This document shows positions 54,254-62,284 of a stretch of 64,000 nt of DNA, in pieces. The position numbers and the translations under genes were made by a program. Source of the stretch: DASZIT01 sp963709665 (GTDB taxonomy: Bacteria; Actinomycetota; Acidimicrobiia; Acidimicrobiales; RAAP-2); assembly GCA_963709665.1 (NCBI GenBank), contig CAVPWU010000002.1, positions 1,702,124-1,766,123 of the forward strand. Direction: 5' to 3'. Position 1 is the stretch's first letter. Each line of letters starts with the position of its first letter. The notes under the pieces are model-generated. The model saw only the letters and a list, made by a program, of their open reading frames with translations, ran no database searches and had not been told where the DNA came from.

Positions 54254-55816
54254 CTACCCCTCCTCCGCCAGGAGCGGGAAGAAATGGCCGGCGACCCTCT
54301 GGAGCACGGGCACGATCGATCCCCACGGGAGGGTGCCGTCGGGATCGTCGAGTTCGGCCGGTAGCTCGATCTCCAGCTCCCGGGCCTTGGCGAGGAGACT
54401 CGCCCCCATCCCCTTGCCGAGGACGCTCAGCGCCCGGCCCACCACCTCGTGGTCCATCATCCAGGCCGGAACGGGACGGGCCACCACGTCGGCCCAGCTG
54501 TCGGGGGGACGGGGCGAGGTGCGCGAGAAGACGTGCTCGAAGGTGCGGGAGGAGGCGTCGCGTCGGGTGAACGGTGCCCCCAGGCCCCACACCTTCCTCA
54601 GGGTGGCGATGAGCGAGGTGTGGCGGTAGTCGTCGTTGTAGACCGAACCCGGCTCCACCCAGGGCGACACCACGACGGCCGGAACCCGATACCCGGAACG
54701 GTCGAACCGGAAGCCGCACTCTCCCGCCGGGGCGGCCGGGTCGGGGGGGACCGCCGGCCCGGGAGGAACATGGTCGTAGGTGCCCCCCGGCTCGTCCCAA
54801 CCGATGAGCAGCGCCGTGTTCCACACGTTGGCACCGCCCTCGGTCGTGGCCGACCGGTAGGCGCCGAAGATACGGGACAGGAACGCCTCCCCGGCGAGCA
54901 CCGAGGAGGGGCCGTCGACCTGGACGTCGATCTGGTCGGAGAACGACCGGCCCATGGCGGGGTGGTAGTCGCCGTGTCCCGAGATCATGTTCGGCTCGAT
55001 GAGGGAGAGATCGGGGAGCGTTCCGGCGGCGGCGTCCCGCTCGAACTCGGCGAAGGGCACGAAGTGGGTCGCCAGTCGGTGCCTCAGCCTGGGGAAATGG
55101 ATGATGCCGGTGAACGAGAGCCGCATCGGTTCCATCACATAGACCTTCCAGGTCTTGCCGTGCGCCTCCAGACGCTCGAAGATCGTCTCGGTGTCGTTCT
55201 GGGTGAACCACTTGGTCATCGGGTGGTTGACCACCAGCCCCGACGAGGAGGCGGCCGTCCAGAACGAGCGGTTCATGAACGTCTGGGACGGCACCTCGCT
55301 GAACCAGTGGTCGAACACCCCGAAGTCCCGGGCGATGCCGTTCAGCACGGGGAGCTGGTCCGGTGTGTAGCCCGTCATGATGTGGGCGTACTCGTCGTAG
55401 GTGGGTTGGCGACCGATCTCGCCGGTGAAGGTCGAGATGTAGTCCGTCACGAACCCCGCCATCGTCGGGGTGGCACCGTCGGGCGGGGCGTTGAACGGAG
55501 CCGTGGCGCCCTCCCCGATCTTGAACCGGTTGTCGTCGTCCAGGGTTCCGAACAGCTGCGTGTTGGTGTGGAAGTACTCCTCGCCGGAGTCCGGGTTCGG
55601 CGAGTCCATGTCGGTGGCGATCCGGTAGGGCACCACCTTCCGGTCGGCGCCGTGCTCCGCCCAGGCGGGGATGGGGTTGCTCAGCTGCTTGCCGATGACG
55701 CCGTCAAAGGTCTGGGGGTCGTCGGGTCCGTAGAGATGGCCGAGGACGTTGTCGAGCGACCGGTTCTCGAAGAGCACGACGACCAGGTGGTCGAGGGCGT
55801 GGGAGTTGTCGATCAT
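54254..55816 (-). CDS. phosphoesterase of the phospholipase C/AcpA family
   Basis: Alkaline-phosphatase-superfamily phosphoesterase. 520 aa. Seen: HLVVVLFENRSLDNVLGHLY near residues 9-28 with the metal-binding E-N, PSQTFMNRSFWTAASSSGLV, LIEPNMISGHGDYHPAMGR, and LIGWDEPGGTYDHVPP with the D/H ligands, which are PLC/acid phosphatase landmarks. No signal peptide or Tat motif is visible after the ATG at 55816, unusual for a family that is normally exported; an Arg/Pro-rich open stretch upstream is not convincing. Confidence 0.9.
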   Translation of the reverse strand: MIDNSHALDHLVVVLFENRSLDNVLGHLYGPDDPQTFDGVIGKQLSNPIPAWAEHGADRKVVPYRIATDMDSPNPDSGEEYFHTNTQLFGTLDDDNRFKIGEGATAPFNAPPDGATPTMAGFVTDYISTFTGEIGRQPTYDEYAHIMTGYTPDQLPVLNGIARDFGVFDHWFSEVPSQTFMNRSFWTAASSSGLVVNHPMTKWFTQNDTETIFERLEAHGKTWKVYVMEPMRLSFTGIIHFPRLRHRLATHFVPFAEFERDAAAGTLPDLSLIEPNMISGHGDYHPAMGRSFSDQIDVQVDGPSSVLAGEAFLSRIFGAYRSATTEGGANVWNTALLIGWDEPGGTYDHVPPGPAVPPDPAAPAGECGFRFDRSGYRVPAVVVSPWVEPGSVYNDDYRHTSLIATLRKVWGLGAPFTRRDASSRTFEHVFSRTSPRPPDSWADVVARPVPAWMMDHEVVGRALSVLGKGMGASLLAKARELEIELPAELDDPDGTLPWGSIVPVLQRVAGHFFPLLAEEG

Positions 55817-56032
55817 CCGACTCCGCTCCCCGCCCCGAGGGCTCCCGGGCCGGCGCCGGCCAGAGGCGCAGACCCCCGGCCACCGGGCCGCTCCTCCGGC
55901 CGTCGTGACCCGGGCCTCCCCGCCTTCCCCACCATCAGATCGGACATCGCTCGCTCCCCACCCGGGCCCCACACCCGGCGGCGACCAGCGTAGAGCCGGC
56001 GCCCGGACCACGCCGTCGGTCCGGGAGCGGAC

Positions 56033-58201
56033 TCAGACGGCGGTGGAGGGGCGCCGGGGCTCCCGGACCACCTCGATCTCGGGGGGCAGTCCGGTGATGG
56101 AGACCCCGCCGGGCACCTCGTCGCCCACCTCGATGGTGACCCGGGAGCCGGCCAGCGGGATCCCCTCCACCTTCAGGTAGCCGATCCCCTCGGGCAGGTT
56201 GGGACAGAGCCACGTCTTGCCGTAGGGGATCCACGGGTCGAGGCGGAGCAGGGTGCGGAGGCAGAGCAGGGGGGACGCCGCCGACCAGGCCTGCGGCGAG
56301 CACGAGGTCGGGTAGCCCACCGGCACGCTGAGCTCCCCCCGGTCGAGGCCGCTGAACAGCTCGGGGAGGCGGCCGCCCTGGGCGGCGGCGGCGTCCAGCA
56401 GGCCCAGGATCAGGGTCTGGGCGGCTCCGTCGAACCCGTAGCGGGCGAGACCGGCGGCCACGATGGCCGTGTCATGGGGCCAGACCGAGCCGCAGTGGTA
56501 GCTGATCGGGTTGTAGCCGCCCCCGGCGGCGCTGAGGGTCCGCACCCCCCAGCCGCTGAACATCTCGGGGGACACCAGTCGGGCGGCCACCTGCCGGGCC
56601 TTGTCCTCCTCGACGATGCCGGTCCACAGGCAGTGCCCGATGTTGGAGGTCAACGAGTCGATGGGCCGCTTGTCGGCGTCGAGCCCGACGGCGAACCACC
56701 CCTTGTCCTCGAGCCAGAAGTCGCGGTTGAAGGCCGTCTTCAGGGCGGTGGCCTTGGCCCGGAACCGGTCGTAGGTGGCGGTGTCGCCGACCTCGAAGGC
56801 GAAGTGGGCCCGGGCCAGGTAGGCGCCGTAGGTGTAGGCCTGCACCTCGCAGAGGGCGATGGGGGCCTCGGCCACCCGCCCGTCGGCGTAGCGGATGCCG
56901 TCCCAGCTGTCCTTCCAACCCTGGTTGGCCAGACCCCGGTCGGTGGCCCGGTGGTACTCCACGTACCCGTCACCGTCGGCGTCGCCGAACTGCTCGATCC
57001 ACTCGATGGCCCGTTCGGCGTTGGGGAGGAGCTCGTCGACCAGCTCCCGGGCCACCCCCCACCGACGGAGCTCCCCGAGCAGCATGACGAACAGGGGCGT
57101 GGCGTCGGCGGTGCCGTAGTAGATGCTCCCCCCGCCCAGGGAGAGGGAGGCGGCGTCGCCGAAGCGCATCTCGTGGAGGATCCGACCGGGCTCCTCCTCG
57201 TGCCGGGGGTCGACCTCCTTCCCCTGGAACCGGGCCAGGGTCTGGAGCACCCCGAGGGCCAGGTCGGGGTCGACCAGCAGCGCCATCCAGGCGGTCAGCA
57301 GCGAGTCCCGGCCGAAGACGGTCATGAACCAGGGCGCCCCGGCCGCCACCACCACCCGCTCGGGGAACTCGGGGTCGAAGATCCGGAGCGCACCGAGGTC
57401 CTCGGCGCTGCGGGCCACCACCTGCTTCAGACCCGGGTGGTCGGTCTCCACCTGGGGCACCCGGCGGCGCCACCTGGCCAGCCGCTCGGCCGGCTCGGCC
57501 CGGTCCACCGGCTGCCCGCAGCGGTTCCGGGGGTCGATGGTGGTGCCGTCGATGATGGGTGCCACCTCGATGCAGGTCGACCACTCCCCGCGGGCGGGAA
57601 CGATCACCTCGAAGGTGGCCAGGTCGTGCTCGACGGTCACCGGACCGTCGAACCGGACCTCCACCCCGCGGCTGACCCCACCCCGCCGGTAGGTGAACCG
57701 CATGGTGCCCGGAGGCAGGGCCGCCGCACCGGGAGGGTCCAGCGACCCGGCGTCGGGGCCGGTCCCGGCCCGGCCCTCCTTGACGGCGAAGAGGTCGGCG
57801 AAGTCGGCCCCCGCGAACAGCTCGATGGAGCAGAGGGCGGCCTCGTCGCCGAAGTTCCGGAGGGTGAGGTCCTCGCGCATCCCCTGGCCGACGTAGCGCG
57901 ACCGGAAGACCATCAACGTGGAGTCGGCCCGGCCGGGGGGTGGGAGGCAGCGGGACACGAAGGTGGCCGAGAAGGGGTCGTCGGTCACCGCCGCCAGCGC
58001 CTCGGTCCGGGCGCCGTTGACCAGCATCTCGAAGCGGGAGAGGATCCGGGTGTCCCGGACGAAGAGCCCCTGGGCGCCGCCCGGCGAGATGTCGCCGGCC
58101 CCACCACTGATGGCGAAGGTCGACTCGTCGACCAGGGTGACCACGCCGTGGCTGTCGTCGAGCTGGGCCACCGGCCCGGCATAGGTCCACGGCTCGGCCA
58201 T
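56033..58201 (-). CDS. glycogen debranching-like amylo-alpha-1,6-glucosidase
   Basis: Enzyme with an N-terminal 'glycogen debranching, bacterial/archaeal' domain (residues ~5-200) and a C-terminal (alpha/alpha)6 GDE/GH-type catalytic domain. 722 aa. Seen: SGGAGDISPGGAQGLFVRDT, FMTVFGRDSLLTAWMALLVD, NQGWKDSWDGIRYADG with likely catalytic acids, and YHCGSVWPHDTAIVAAGLAR. ATG 58201 is fixed by a TACGGT -10 six bases upstream. Such proteins occur widely in actinobacteria; some act on glycogen and others on unknown alpha-glucans. No other glycogen genes are near. Confidence 0.9.
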   Translation of the reverse strand: MAEPWTYAGPVAQLDDSHGVVTLVDESTFAISGGAGDISPGGAQGLFVRDTRILSRFEMLVNGARTEALAAVTDDPFSATFVSRCLPPPGRADSTLMVFRSRYVGQGMREDLTLRNFGDEAALCSIELFAGADFADLFAVKEGRAGTGPDAGSLDPPGAAALPPGTMRFTYRRGGVSRGVEVRFDGPVTVEHDLATFEVIVPARGEWSTCIEVAPIIDGTTIDPRNRCGQPVDRAEPAERLARWRRRVPQVETDHPGLKQVVARSAEDLGALRIFDPEFPERVVVAAGAPWFMTVFGRDSLLTAWMALLVDPDLALGVLQTLARFQGKEVDPRHEEEPGRILHEMRFGDAASLSLGGGSIYYGTADATPLFVMLLGELRRWGVARELVDELLPNAERAIEWIEQFGDADGDGYVEYHRATDRGLANQGWKDSWDGIRYADGRVAEAPIALCEVQAYTYGAYLARAHFAFEVGDTATYDRFRAKATALKTAFNRDFWLEDKGWFAVGLDADKRPIDSLTSNIGHCLWTGIVEEDKARQVAARLVSPEMFSGWGVRTLSAAGGGYNPISYHCGSVWPHDTAIVAAGLARYGFDGAAQTLILGLLDAAAAQGGRLPELFSGLDRGELSVPVGYPTSCSPQAWSAASPLLCLRTLLRLDPWIPYGKTWLCPNLPEGIGYLKVEGIPLAGSRVTIEVGDEVPGGVSITGLPPEIEVVREPRRPSTAV

Positions 58202-58207
58202 CGGGTC

Positions 58208-58213
58208 ACCGTA
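58208..58213 (-). promoter_or_regulatory. -10 element, leaderless promoter of the debranching gene
   Basis: TACGGT on the minus strand, 6 bases, then ATG at 58201. Confidence 0.55.
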
Positions 58214-58273
58214 CCGCCGCACCCGGCGGCTCCGGTAATCGTCGGCGTGGCCCGGCCCCCCGGCGCTTGGCCC

Positions 58274-58279
58274 TAGGGT
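58274..58279 (+). promoter_or_regulatory. -10 element, leaderless promoter of pdxH
   Basis: TAGGGT, 6 bases, then ATG at 58286. Confidence 0.55.
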
Positions 58280-58285
58280 CGGTCC

Positions 58286-58897
58286 ATGGACGGAGCCGGG
58301 GGCGGGTTGGACGAGGACTCCGTCGACCCCGACCCGTTCGCCCAATTCGACCGGTGGTTCGGCGACGCCGCCGCCGTCCTCGACCAGCCGGAGGCCATGG
58401 CACTGGCCACCGCCGGCACCGATGGCCGGCCGTCGGTCCGGATGGTGCTGCTGAAGGGGAGCGACCCCCGGGGCTTCTCGTTCTTCACCAACTACGACAG
58501 CCGCAAGGGGCGGGACCTCACCGAGAACCCGCAGGCCGCCCTGTTGTTCCACTGGGGACCACTCGGTCGCCAGGTCCGGATCGACGGACCGGTGGAGCGG
58601 GTCACCGACCAGGAGTCCGACGCCTACTTCGCCTCGCGCCCGTCCGGCAGCCAGATCGGAGCCCTCGCCTCGCGTCAGGGGGCGACCATCGGCAGCCGGG
58701 CCGCCCTCGATGCCCGGGCGGCCGAGCTGGCCGCCGAGTACCGGGGCCGGCCGGTGCCCCGGCCGGCCTGGTGGGGCGGCTTCCGCCTCACCCCGGTGGC
58801 CTTCGAGTTCTGGCAGTACGCCCCCGACCGCCTGCACGACCGGATCCGGTACCTGCCCGCCGGCGCCGGTTGGGGGACCGCCCGCCTGCAGCCGTAA
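58286..58897 (+). CDS. pdxH: pyridoxamine 5'-phosphate oxidase
   Basis: FMN oxidase that makes pyridoxal phosphate. 203 aa. Seen: DGRPSVRMVLLKGSDPRGFS (FMN phosphate contacts), FFTNYDSRKGRDL, ALLFHWGPLGRQVRIDG, SDAYFASRPSGSQIGALASR (substrate loop) and the C-terminal WQYAPDRLHDRIRYLP. The N-terminal ~20 residues are disordered. PLP made here serves SufS and many others. Start supported by the leaderless promoter. Confidence 0.93.
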   Translation: MDGAGGGLDEDSVDPDPFAQFDRWFGDAAAVLDQPEAMALATAGTDGRPSVRMVLLKGSDPRGFSFFTNYDSRKGRDLTENPQAALLFHWGPLGRQVRIDGPVERVTDQESDAYFASRPSGSQIGALASRQGATIGSRAALDARAAELAAEYRGRPVPRPAWWGGFRLTPVAFEFWQYAPDRLHDRIRYLPAGAGWGTARLQP

Positions 58898-58926
58898 CCC
58901 CCGGGGACCCGGCGCCCCTGTGGCGC

Positions 58927-59301
58927 CTACGCCTCGGCCGGGCCTCCGACCTCGGCGAGCCCGGTGCCCGAGGCCTCCAGAAGGGCGTCGAGCTCCGCCG
59001 CCGTCGCCTCGATCTCCTCCGCCTCGTAGTAGCTGCGGTTGAGGGTCAGCGTCAGCTGGTTCTGGACCAGCGCCAGCGCCGACTCGGCCGCCGCGGCGGC
59101 GTCGTAGACCGAGAAGAGCTTGGCCTGCATGGCCTGGGCGGAGATGTACTTGCTCCCCCGCTGCTGGGCCTCGGCCGGAAGGGCCCGGAGAGCGTCGCCG
59201 GGCGTCACCCGCAGTGCCTCGTTGGCCTCGACGACCACGGACTCCTCGTGGGTCCCCTCGCCGATGGTCTGCGTGTCGTGGGTGGTGTTCTCGCTGGTCA
59301 T
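58927..59301 (-). CDS. uncharacterised small helical protein
   Basis: 124 aa, not recognised. Seen: an acidic Thr/Glu-rich N-terminus, PGDALRALPAEAQQRGSKYI, then helical SAQAMQAKLFSVYDAAAAAE and a second helix YYEAEEIEATAAELDALLEA that could form a coiled coil. No membrane span. The ATG at 59301 is preceded by GAGGAGG 8 bases upstream. Divergent from sufC; no sign it belongs to Fe-S assembly. Confidence 0.7.
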   Translation of the reverse strand: MTSENTTHDTQTIGEGTHEESVVVEANEALRVTPGDALRALPAEAQQRGSKYISAQAMQAKLFSVYDAAAAAESALALVQNQLTLTLNRSYYEAEEIEATAAELDALLEASGTGLAEVGGPAEA

Positions 59302-59396
59302 CACTGCTACCTCCTCATGGTTCCCCTGCTCACCCCGTACAACACCGCCACGGCCGATCCTCTTCCGCCCGGCCAATGCCCCCGACCGGTCCCCGG

Positions 59397-59422
59397 ATTC
59401 CTCCTATGCCCGTAGGAGAAAT
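59397..59422. promoter_or_regulatory. inverted repeat overlapping the suf promoter -35 region
   Basis: ATTCCTCCTA, 6-base spacer, TAGGAGAAAT: 9 of 10 arm positions pair. It lies 13 bases before the sufC -10 and looks like the operator of a dimeric regulator, for example an Rrf2/SufR-type Fe-S sensor. No regulator gene is adjacent. Confidence 0.5.
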
Positions 59423-59435
59423 GCCGCGACTCGGC

Positions 59436-59441
59436 TAGGAT
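59436..59441 (+). promoter_or_regulatory. -10 element, leaderless promoter of the suf operon
   Basis: TAGGAT, 6 bases, then GTG at 59448. Confidence 0.6.
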
Positions 59442-59447
59442 TGGGGC

Positions 59448-60209
59448 GTGCCGGACGACTCCCCCCCAGCCCCGCTGCTCGAGATCGAGGGTCTCCACGT
59501 GTCGGTGGAGGGGACCCCCATCCTCCGGGGCGTGGATCTGACCGTCGAGGCGGGCCAGGTCCACGCCGTCATGGGGCCCAACGGCTCGGGCAAGTCCACC
59601 CTGGCCAAGGTGCTGCTGGGCCATCCCTCCTACGAGGTGACCTCGGGCTCCATCCGGTTCAAGGGCGAGGACATCACCCACTGGGCCACCGACGTGCGGG
59701 GGAAGGCCGGCCTGTTCCTGGCCTTCCAGGAGCCCGAGGCCATCGAGGGTGTCCCGGTCATCCAGTTCCTCCGTCAGGCGCTGTCGGCCCGACGGGGCAT
59801 CGACCTGTCGGTACTCGAAGTGCGCCTGCTGATGATGGAGTGGATGGAGAAGCTGGGCATGGATCCGGCCTTCGGGGAGCGCCACCTCAACGACGGCTTC
59901 TCCGGCGGGGAGAAGAAGCGGAACGAGATCCTGCAGCTGGCCATGCTCGACCCGGAGATGGCGGTGCTCGACGAGACCGACTCCGGGCTCGATGTCGACG
60001 CCCTCCGGACCGTGGCCCGCGGGGTGCACACCGTGCGGGCGGCCCGGCCCGACCTCGGGGTGCTGGTGATCACCCACTACCAGCGGATGCTCGACGAGCT
60101 GGCCGCCGACCGGGTCCACCTGCTGGTGGACGGTGTCATCGTCGCCGACGGCGGACCGGAGCTGGCCCTGACCCTCGAGTCGGAGGGGTACGACGCATGG
60201 CGGGACTAG
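59448..60209 (+). CDS. sufC: Fe-S cluster assembly ATPase SufC
   Basis: ABC-type ATPase of the SufBC2D scaffold that builds Fe-S clusters. 253 aa. Seen: LEIEGLHVSVEGTPILRGVD, Walker A GPNGSGKST at 43-51, the Suf-specific FLAFQEPEAIEGVPVIQFLR, signature FSGGEKKRNEILQLAML, Walker B AVLDETDSGLDVDAL. It is the first gene of the operon, read from its own leaderless promoter; sufB and sufD, which normally precede it, are not here. Overlaps sufS by 13 bases. Confidence 0.95.
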   Translation: MPDDSPPAPLLEIEGLHVSVEGTPILRGVDLTVEAGQVHAVMGPNGSGKSTLAKVLLGHPSYEVTSGSIRFKGEDITHWATDVRGKAGLFLAFQEPEAIEGVPVIQFLRQALSARRGIDLSVLEVRLLMMEWMEKLGMDPAFGERHLNDGFSGGEKKRNEILQLAMLDPEMAVLDETDSGLDVDALRTVARGVHTVRAARPDLGVLVITHYQRMLDELAADRVHLLVDGVIVADGGPELALTLESEGYDAWRD

Positions 60210-61453
60210 TCGACTCCACCCACCTCCTGGACGTGGACACCCTCAAGAAGGACTTCCCGCTGCTGTCGCAGCAGGTCCACGGACACCTGATCACCTACCT
60301 CGACTCGGCGGCGTCGGCCCAGCGCCCCCGACAGGTCCTCGATGCCATGCGGGCGTACGACGAGACCACCCACGCCAACGTCCACCGTGGGGTGTACAGC
60401 ATCGCCGAGGAGGCCACCCGGCGCTTCGAGGCGGCGCGGCTGGCGGTGGGTCGCTTCATCGGGGCGGCCGACCCTGCCCGCGAGATCGTCTTCGCCAAGA
60501 ACGCCACCGAGGGGCTCAACCTGGTGGCCAACACCTGGGGGCGGACCCACCTGCACGCCGGCGACGTGGTGGTGCTCACCGAGATGGAGCACCACGCCAA
60601 CATCGTGCCGTGGCACATGCTGGCCGAGGAGCGGGGTCTCACCCTCCGGTGGATCCCGGTGGACGACGACGGCGCCCTGGTCCTCGACGACCTGGACCGG
60701 CTGCTCGACGGGGCCAAGCTGCTCGGGCTCACCTGCATGTCCAACGTCCTCGGGACCCTCAACCCGGTCACCGAGATCGCCGAGGCCGCCCACCGGGCCG
60801 GCGCGGTGGTGGTGGCCGACGGTGCCCAGTCGGTCCCCCACCTCCCCACCGACGTCTCCACGCTGGGCTGCGACTTCCTGGCCTTCAGCGCCCACAAGAT
60901 GCTGGGTCCCACCGGGATCGGGGTCCTCTGGGCCCGCCAGGAGCTGCTGTCGGAGCTCCCGCCGTTCCTGGGCGGCGGGGAGATGATCCTCGACGTCCGC
61001 AAGGACGGCTTCACCCCCAACGACATCCCGTGGCGGTTCGAGGCGGGCACCCCGCCGATCACCGAGGCCATCGGCCTGGGGGCGGCCGTCGAGTACCTCG
61101 AGGCGCTGGGCATGGACGCCGTCCGCTCCCACGAGGTGGCCCTCACCACCTACGCCATGGAGACCCTGGCCGACCGGTTCGGCGACGACTTCCACCTGTT
61201 CGGCCCCCCCGACCCCACCCGGCGGGGCGGGGTGCTGTCGTTCGCCTTCCGGGACATCCACCCCCACGATCTCTCGCAGGTCCTGGACCAGGCCGGCGTG
61301 TGCGTCCGGGCCGGCCACCACTGCGCCAAGCCCCTGATGCGGCGCCTGGGGGTCAACGCCACCGCCCGGGCGTCGTTCGCCCTGTACAACGACGAGTCGG
61401 ACGTCGACACCCTGGCCGAGGCGCTGGCCGAGGCCGGGAGGTTCTTCGCATGA
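60197..61453 (+). CDS. sufS: cysteine desulfurase SufS
   Basis: PLP enzyme that takes sulfur from cysteine for Fe-S clusters. 418 aa. Seen: YLDSAASAQRPRQVLDAM at 34-51, EMEHHANIVPWHML, ADGAQSVPHLPTDV, the PLP lysine 234 in FLAFSAHKMLGPTG, and the persulfide Cys376 in VRAGHHCAKPLMRRLG, the group II layout that pairs with SufU. It starts 13 bases inside the end of sufC and its stop overlaps a mini-ORF. Confidence 0.95.
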   Translation: MAGLVDSTHLLDVDTLKKDFPLLSQQVHGHLITYLDSAASAQRPRQVLDAMRAYDETTHANVHRGVYSIAEEATRRFEAARLAVGRFIGAADPAREIVFAKNATEGLNLVANTWGRTHLHAGDVVVLTEMEHHANIVPWHMLAEERGLTLRWIPVDDDGALVLDDLDRLLDGAKLLGLTCMSNVLGTLNPVTEIAEAAHRAGAVVVADGAQSVPHLPTDVSTLGCDFLAFSAHKMLGPTGIGVLWARQELLSELPPFLGGGEMILDVRKDGFTPNDIPWRFEAGTPPITEAIGLGAAVEYLEALGMDAVRSHEVALTTYAMETLADRFGDDFHLFGPPDPTRRGGVLSFAFRDIHPHDLSQVLDQAGVCVRAGHHCAKPLMRRLGVNATARASFALYNDESDVDTLAEALAEAGRFFA

Positions 61454-61533
61454 GCCCCTCCCGGTACGCTGACGCCGTGATGTTCCGCAACGACCGCCAG
61501 GTGTGCCTCGATGGCCCCGGGAGGACCGCCTGA
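61450..61533 (+). CDS. 27-residue mini-ORF bridging sufS and sufU
   Basis: Reads MSPSRYADAVMFRNDRQV then CLDGPGRTA. Its ATG overlaps the sufS stop (ATGA) and its stop overlaps the sufU start (TGATG), so it fills the gap exactly. It could be a real small protein or a coupling device that carries ribosomes from sufS to sufU. sufU has its own GGGAGG site, so the mini-ORF may also be chance. Confidence 0.4.
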   Translation: MSPSRYADAVMFRNDRQVCLDGPGRTA

Positions 61534-62036
61534 TGGCCGGCCTCGAGGACCTCTACCGGGAGATCATCCTCGACCACTACCGCTCGCCCCGGAACCGCGG
61601 CGAGCTGGAGTCACCTCCCGCCCGTCGGGTGGAGGGGTTCAACCCGCTGTGCGGGGACGAGATCGTGGTGACCCTGGACGTGACCGACGGCGTCGTCTCC
61701 GACATCAAGATCGGCGGCACCGGGTGCTCCATCAGCCAGTCGTCGGCCTCCATGATGTCGGCGGCGGTCAAGGGCAAGCCGGTCACCGAGGTCCGTGACC
61801 TGATCCGGACCTTCAAGGGGATGATGTCCATCCACGAGGCCACCCTTCCCGGCACCGAGGCTCCCGATGGCGCCGTCGCCGAGGAGGCCCAGCTGGTGGA
61901 TATCGACAACCTCGGTGAGCTGGCCGCCCTCCAGGGCGTCGTCAAGTTCCCGGTGCGCATCAAGTGCGCCACCCTCAGTTGGAACACCCTGGCCCAGGGC
62001 CTCGACGAGGCGGAGTCGGACACCACCGTCGTCTGA
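61533..62036 (+). CDS. sufU: Fe-S assembly sulfur-transfer protein SufU
   Basis: Zinc-dependent partner of SufS that accepts its persulfide sulfur. 167 aa. Seen: LYREIILDHYRSPRNRGEL, and the zinc/sulfur ligands Cys40 and Asp42 (NPLCGDE), Cys65 (GGTGCSIS) and Cys145 (IKCATLSW). The ~18-residue insertion between the second and third cysteine regions marks SufU rather than IscU. ATG 61533 has GGGAGG upstream. The usual next gene, sufT, is absent; a VOC gene on the other strand follows. Confidence 0.95.
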   Translation: MAGLEDLYREIILDHYRSPRNRGELESPPARRVEGFNPLCGDEIVVTLDVTDGVVSDIKIGGTGCSISQSSASMMSAAVKGKPVTEVRDLIRTFKGMMSIHEATLPGTEAPDGAVAEEAQLVDIDNLGELAALQGVVKFPVRIKCATLSWNTLAQGLDEAESDTTVV

Positions 62037-62105
62037 CCGGGCGGACGGCATGCGGGGATCCACCCGGTCGGCGTCGGTCGGCTTCCGCCACGCCGGAGCC
62101 CGGGA

Positions 62106-62279
62106 CTACGCCGGGGGCTCGGCCTGGTAGCCCACCGGCCACTGCTGGAGGGCCCACATGTTCCCGTCCGGGTCACTGAAGTAGGAGTAGAGGACGCCGC
62201 CCATGTCCTCGACATCGCTCACCTCGATGCCGTTGGCCGACAGGGCCGACCGGGACGCCGCCAGGTCCTCGACGACCAG
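62106..62279 (-). CDS. VOC/glyoxalase family protein, C-terminal fragment
   Basis: The last 58 codons of a vicinal-oxygen-chelate protein: LVVEDLAASRSALSANGIEV, then SDVEDMGGVLYSYFSDPDGN and MWALQQWP, with the typical DPDGN metal loop. The frame meets a stop (TAA on the minus strand at 62283-62285) just beyond base 62279, where foreign-looking sequence begins, so the 5' two thirds are missing. This is a break in the contig rather than evolutionary decay, in my reading. Confidence 0.8.
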   Translation of the reverse strand: MVVEDLAASRSALSANGIEVSDVEDMGGVLYSYFSDPDGNMWALQQWPVGYQAEPPA

Positions 62280-62284
62280 TAGTT
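62279..62284. other. probable chimeric junction
   Basis: Left of this point: high-GC actinobacterial coding sequence. Right of it: lower-GC coding sequence with a different codon style. Two unrelated genes on the same strand are both cut here mid-domain, and no transposon end, target duplication or integrase is visible. Confidence 0.75.

Noticed and set aside
54254..56011. An extended N-terminus on the phosphoesterase carrying a Tat-like signal.
   Set aside because: The extra ~65 residues are Gly/Arg/Pro-rich with no twin-arginine-hydrophobic pattern; the ATG at 55816 directly precedes the conserved domain.
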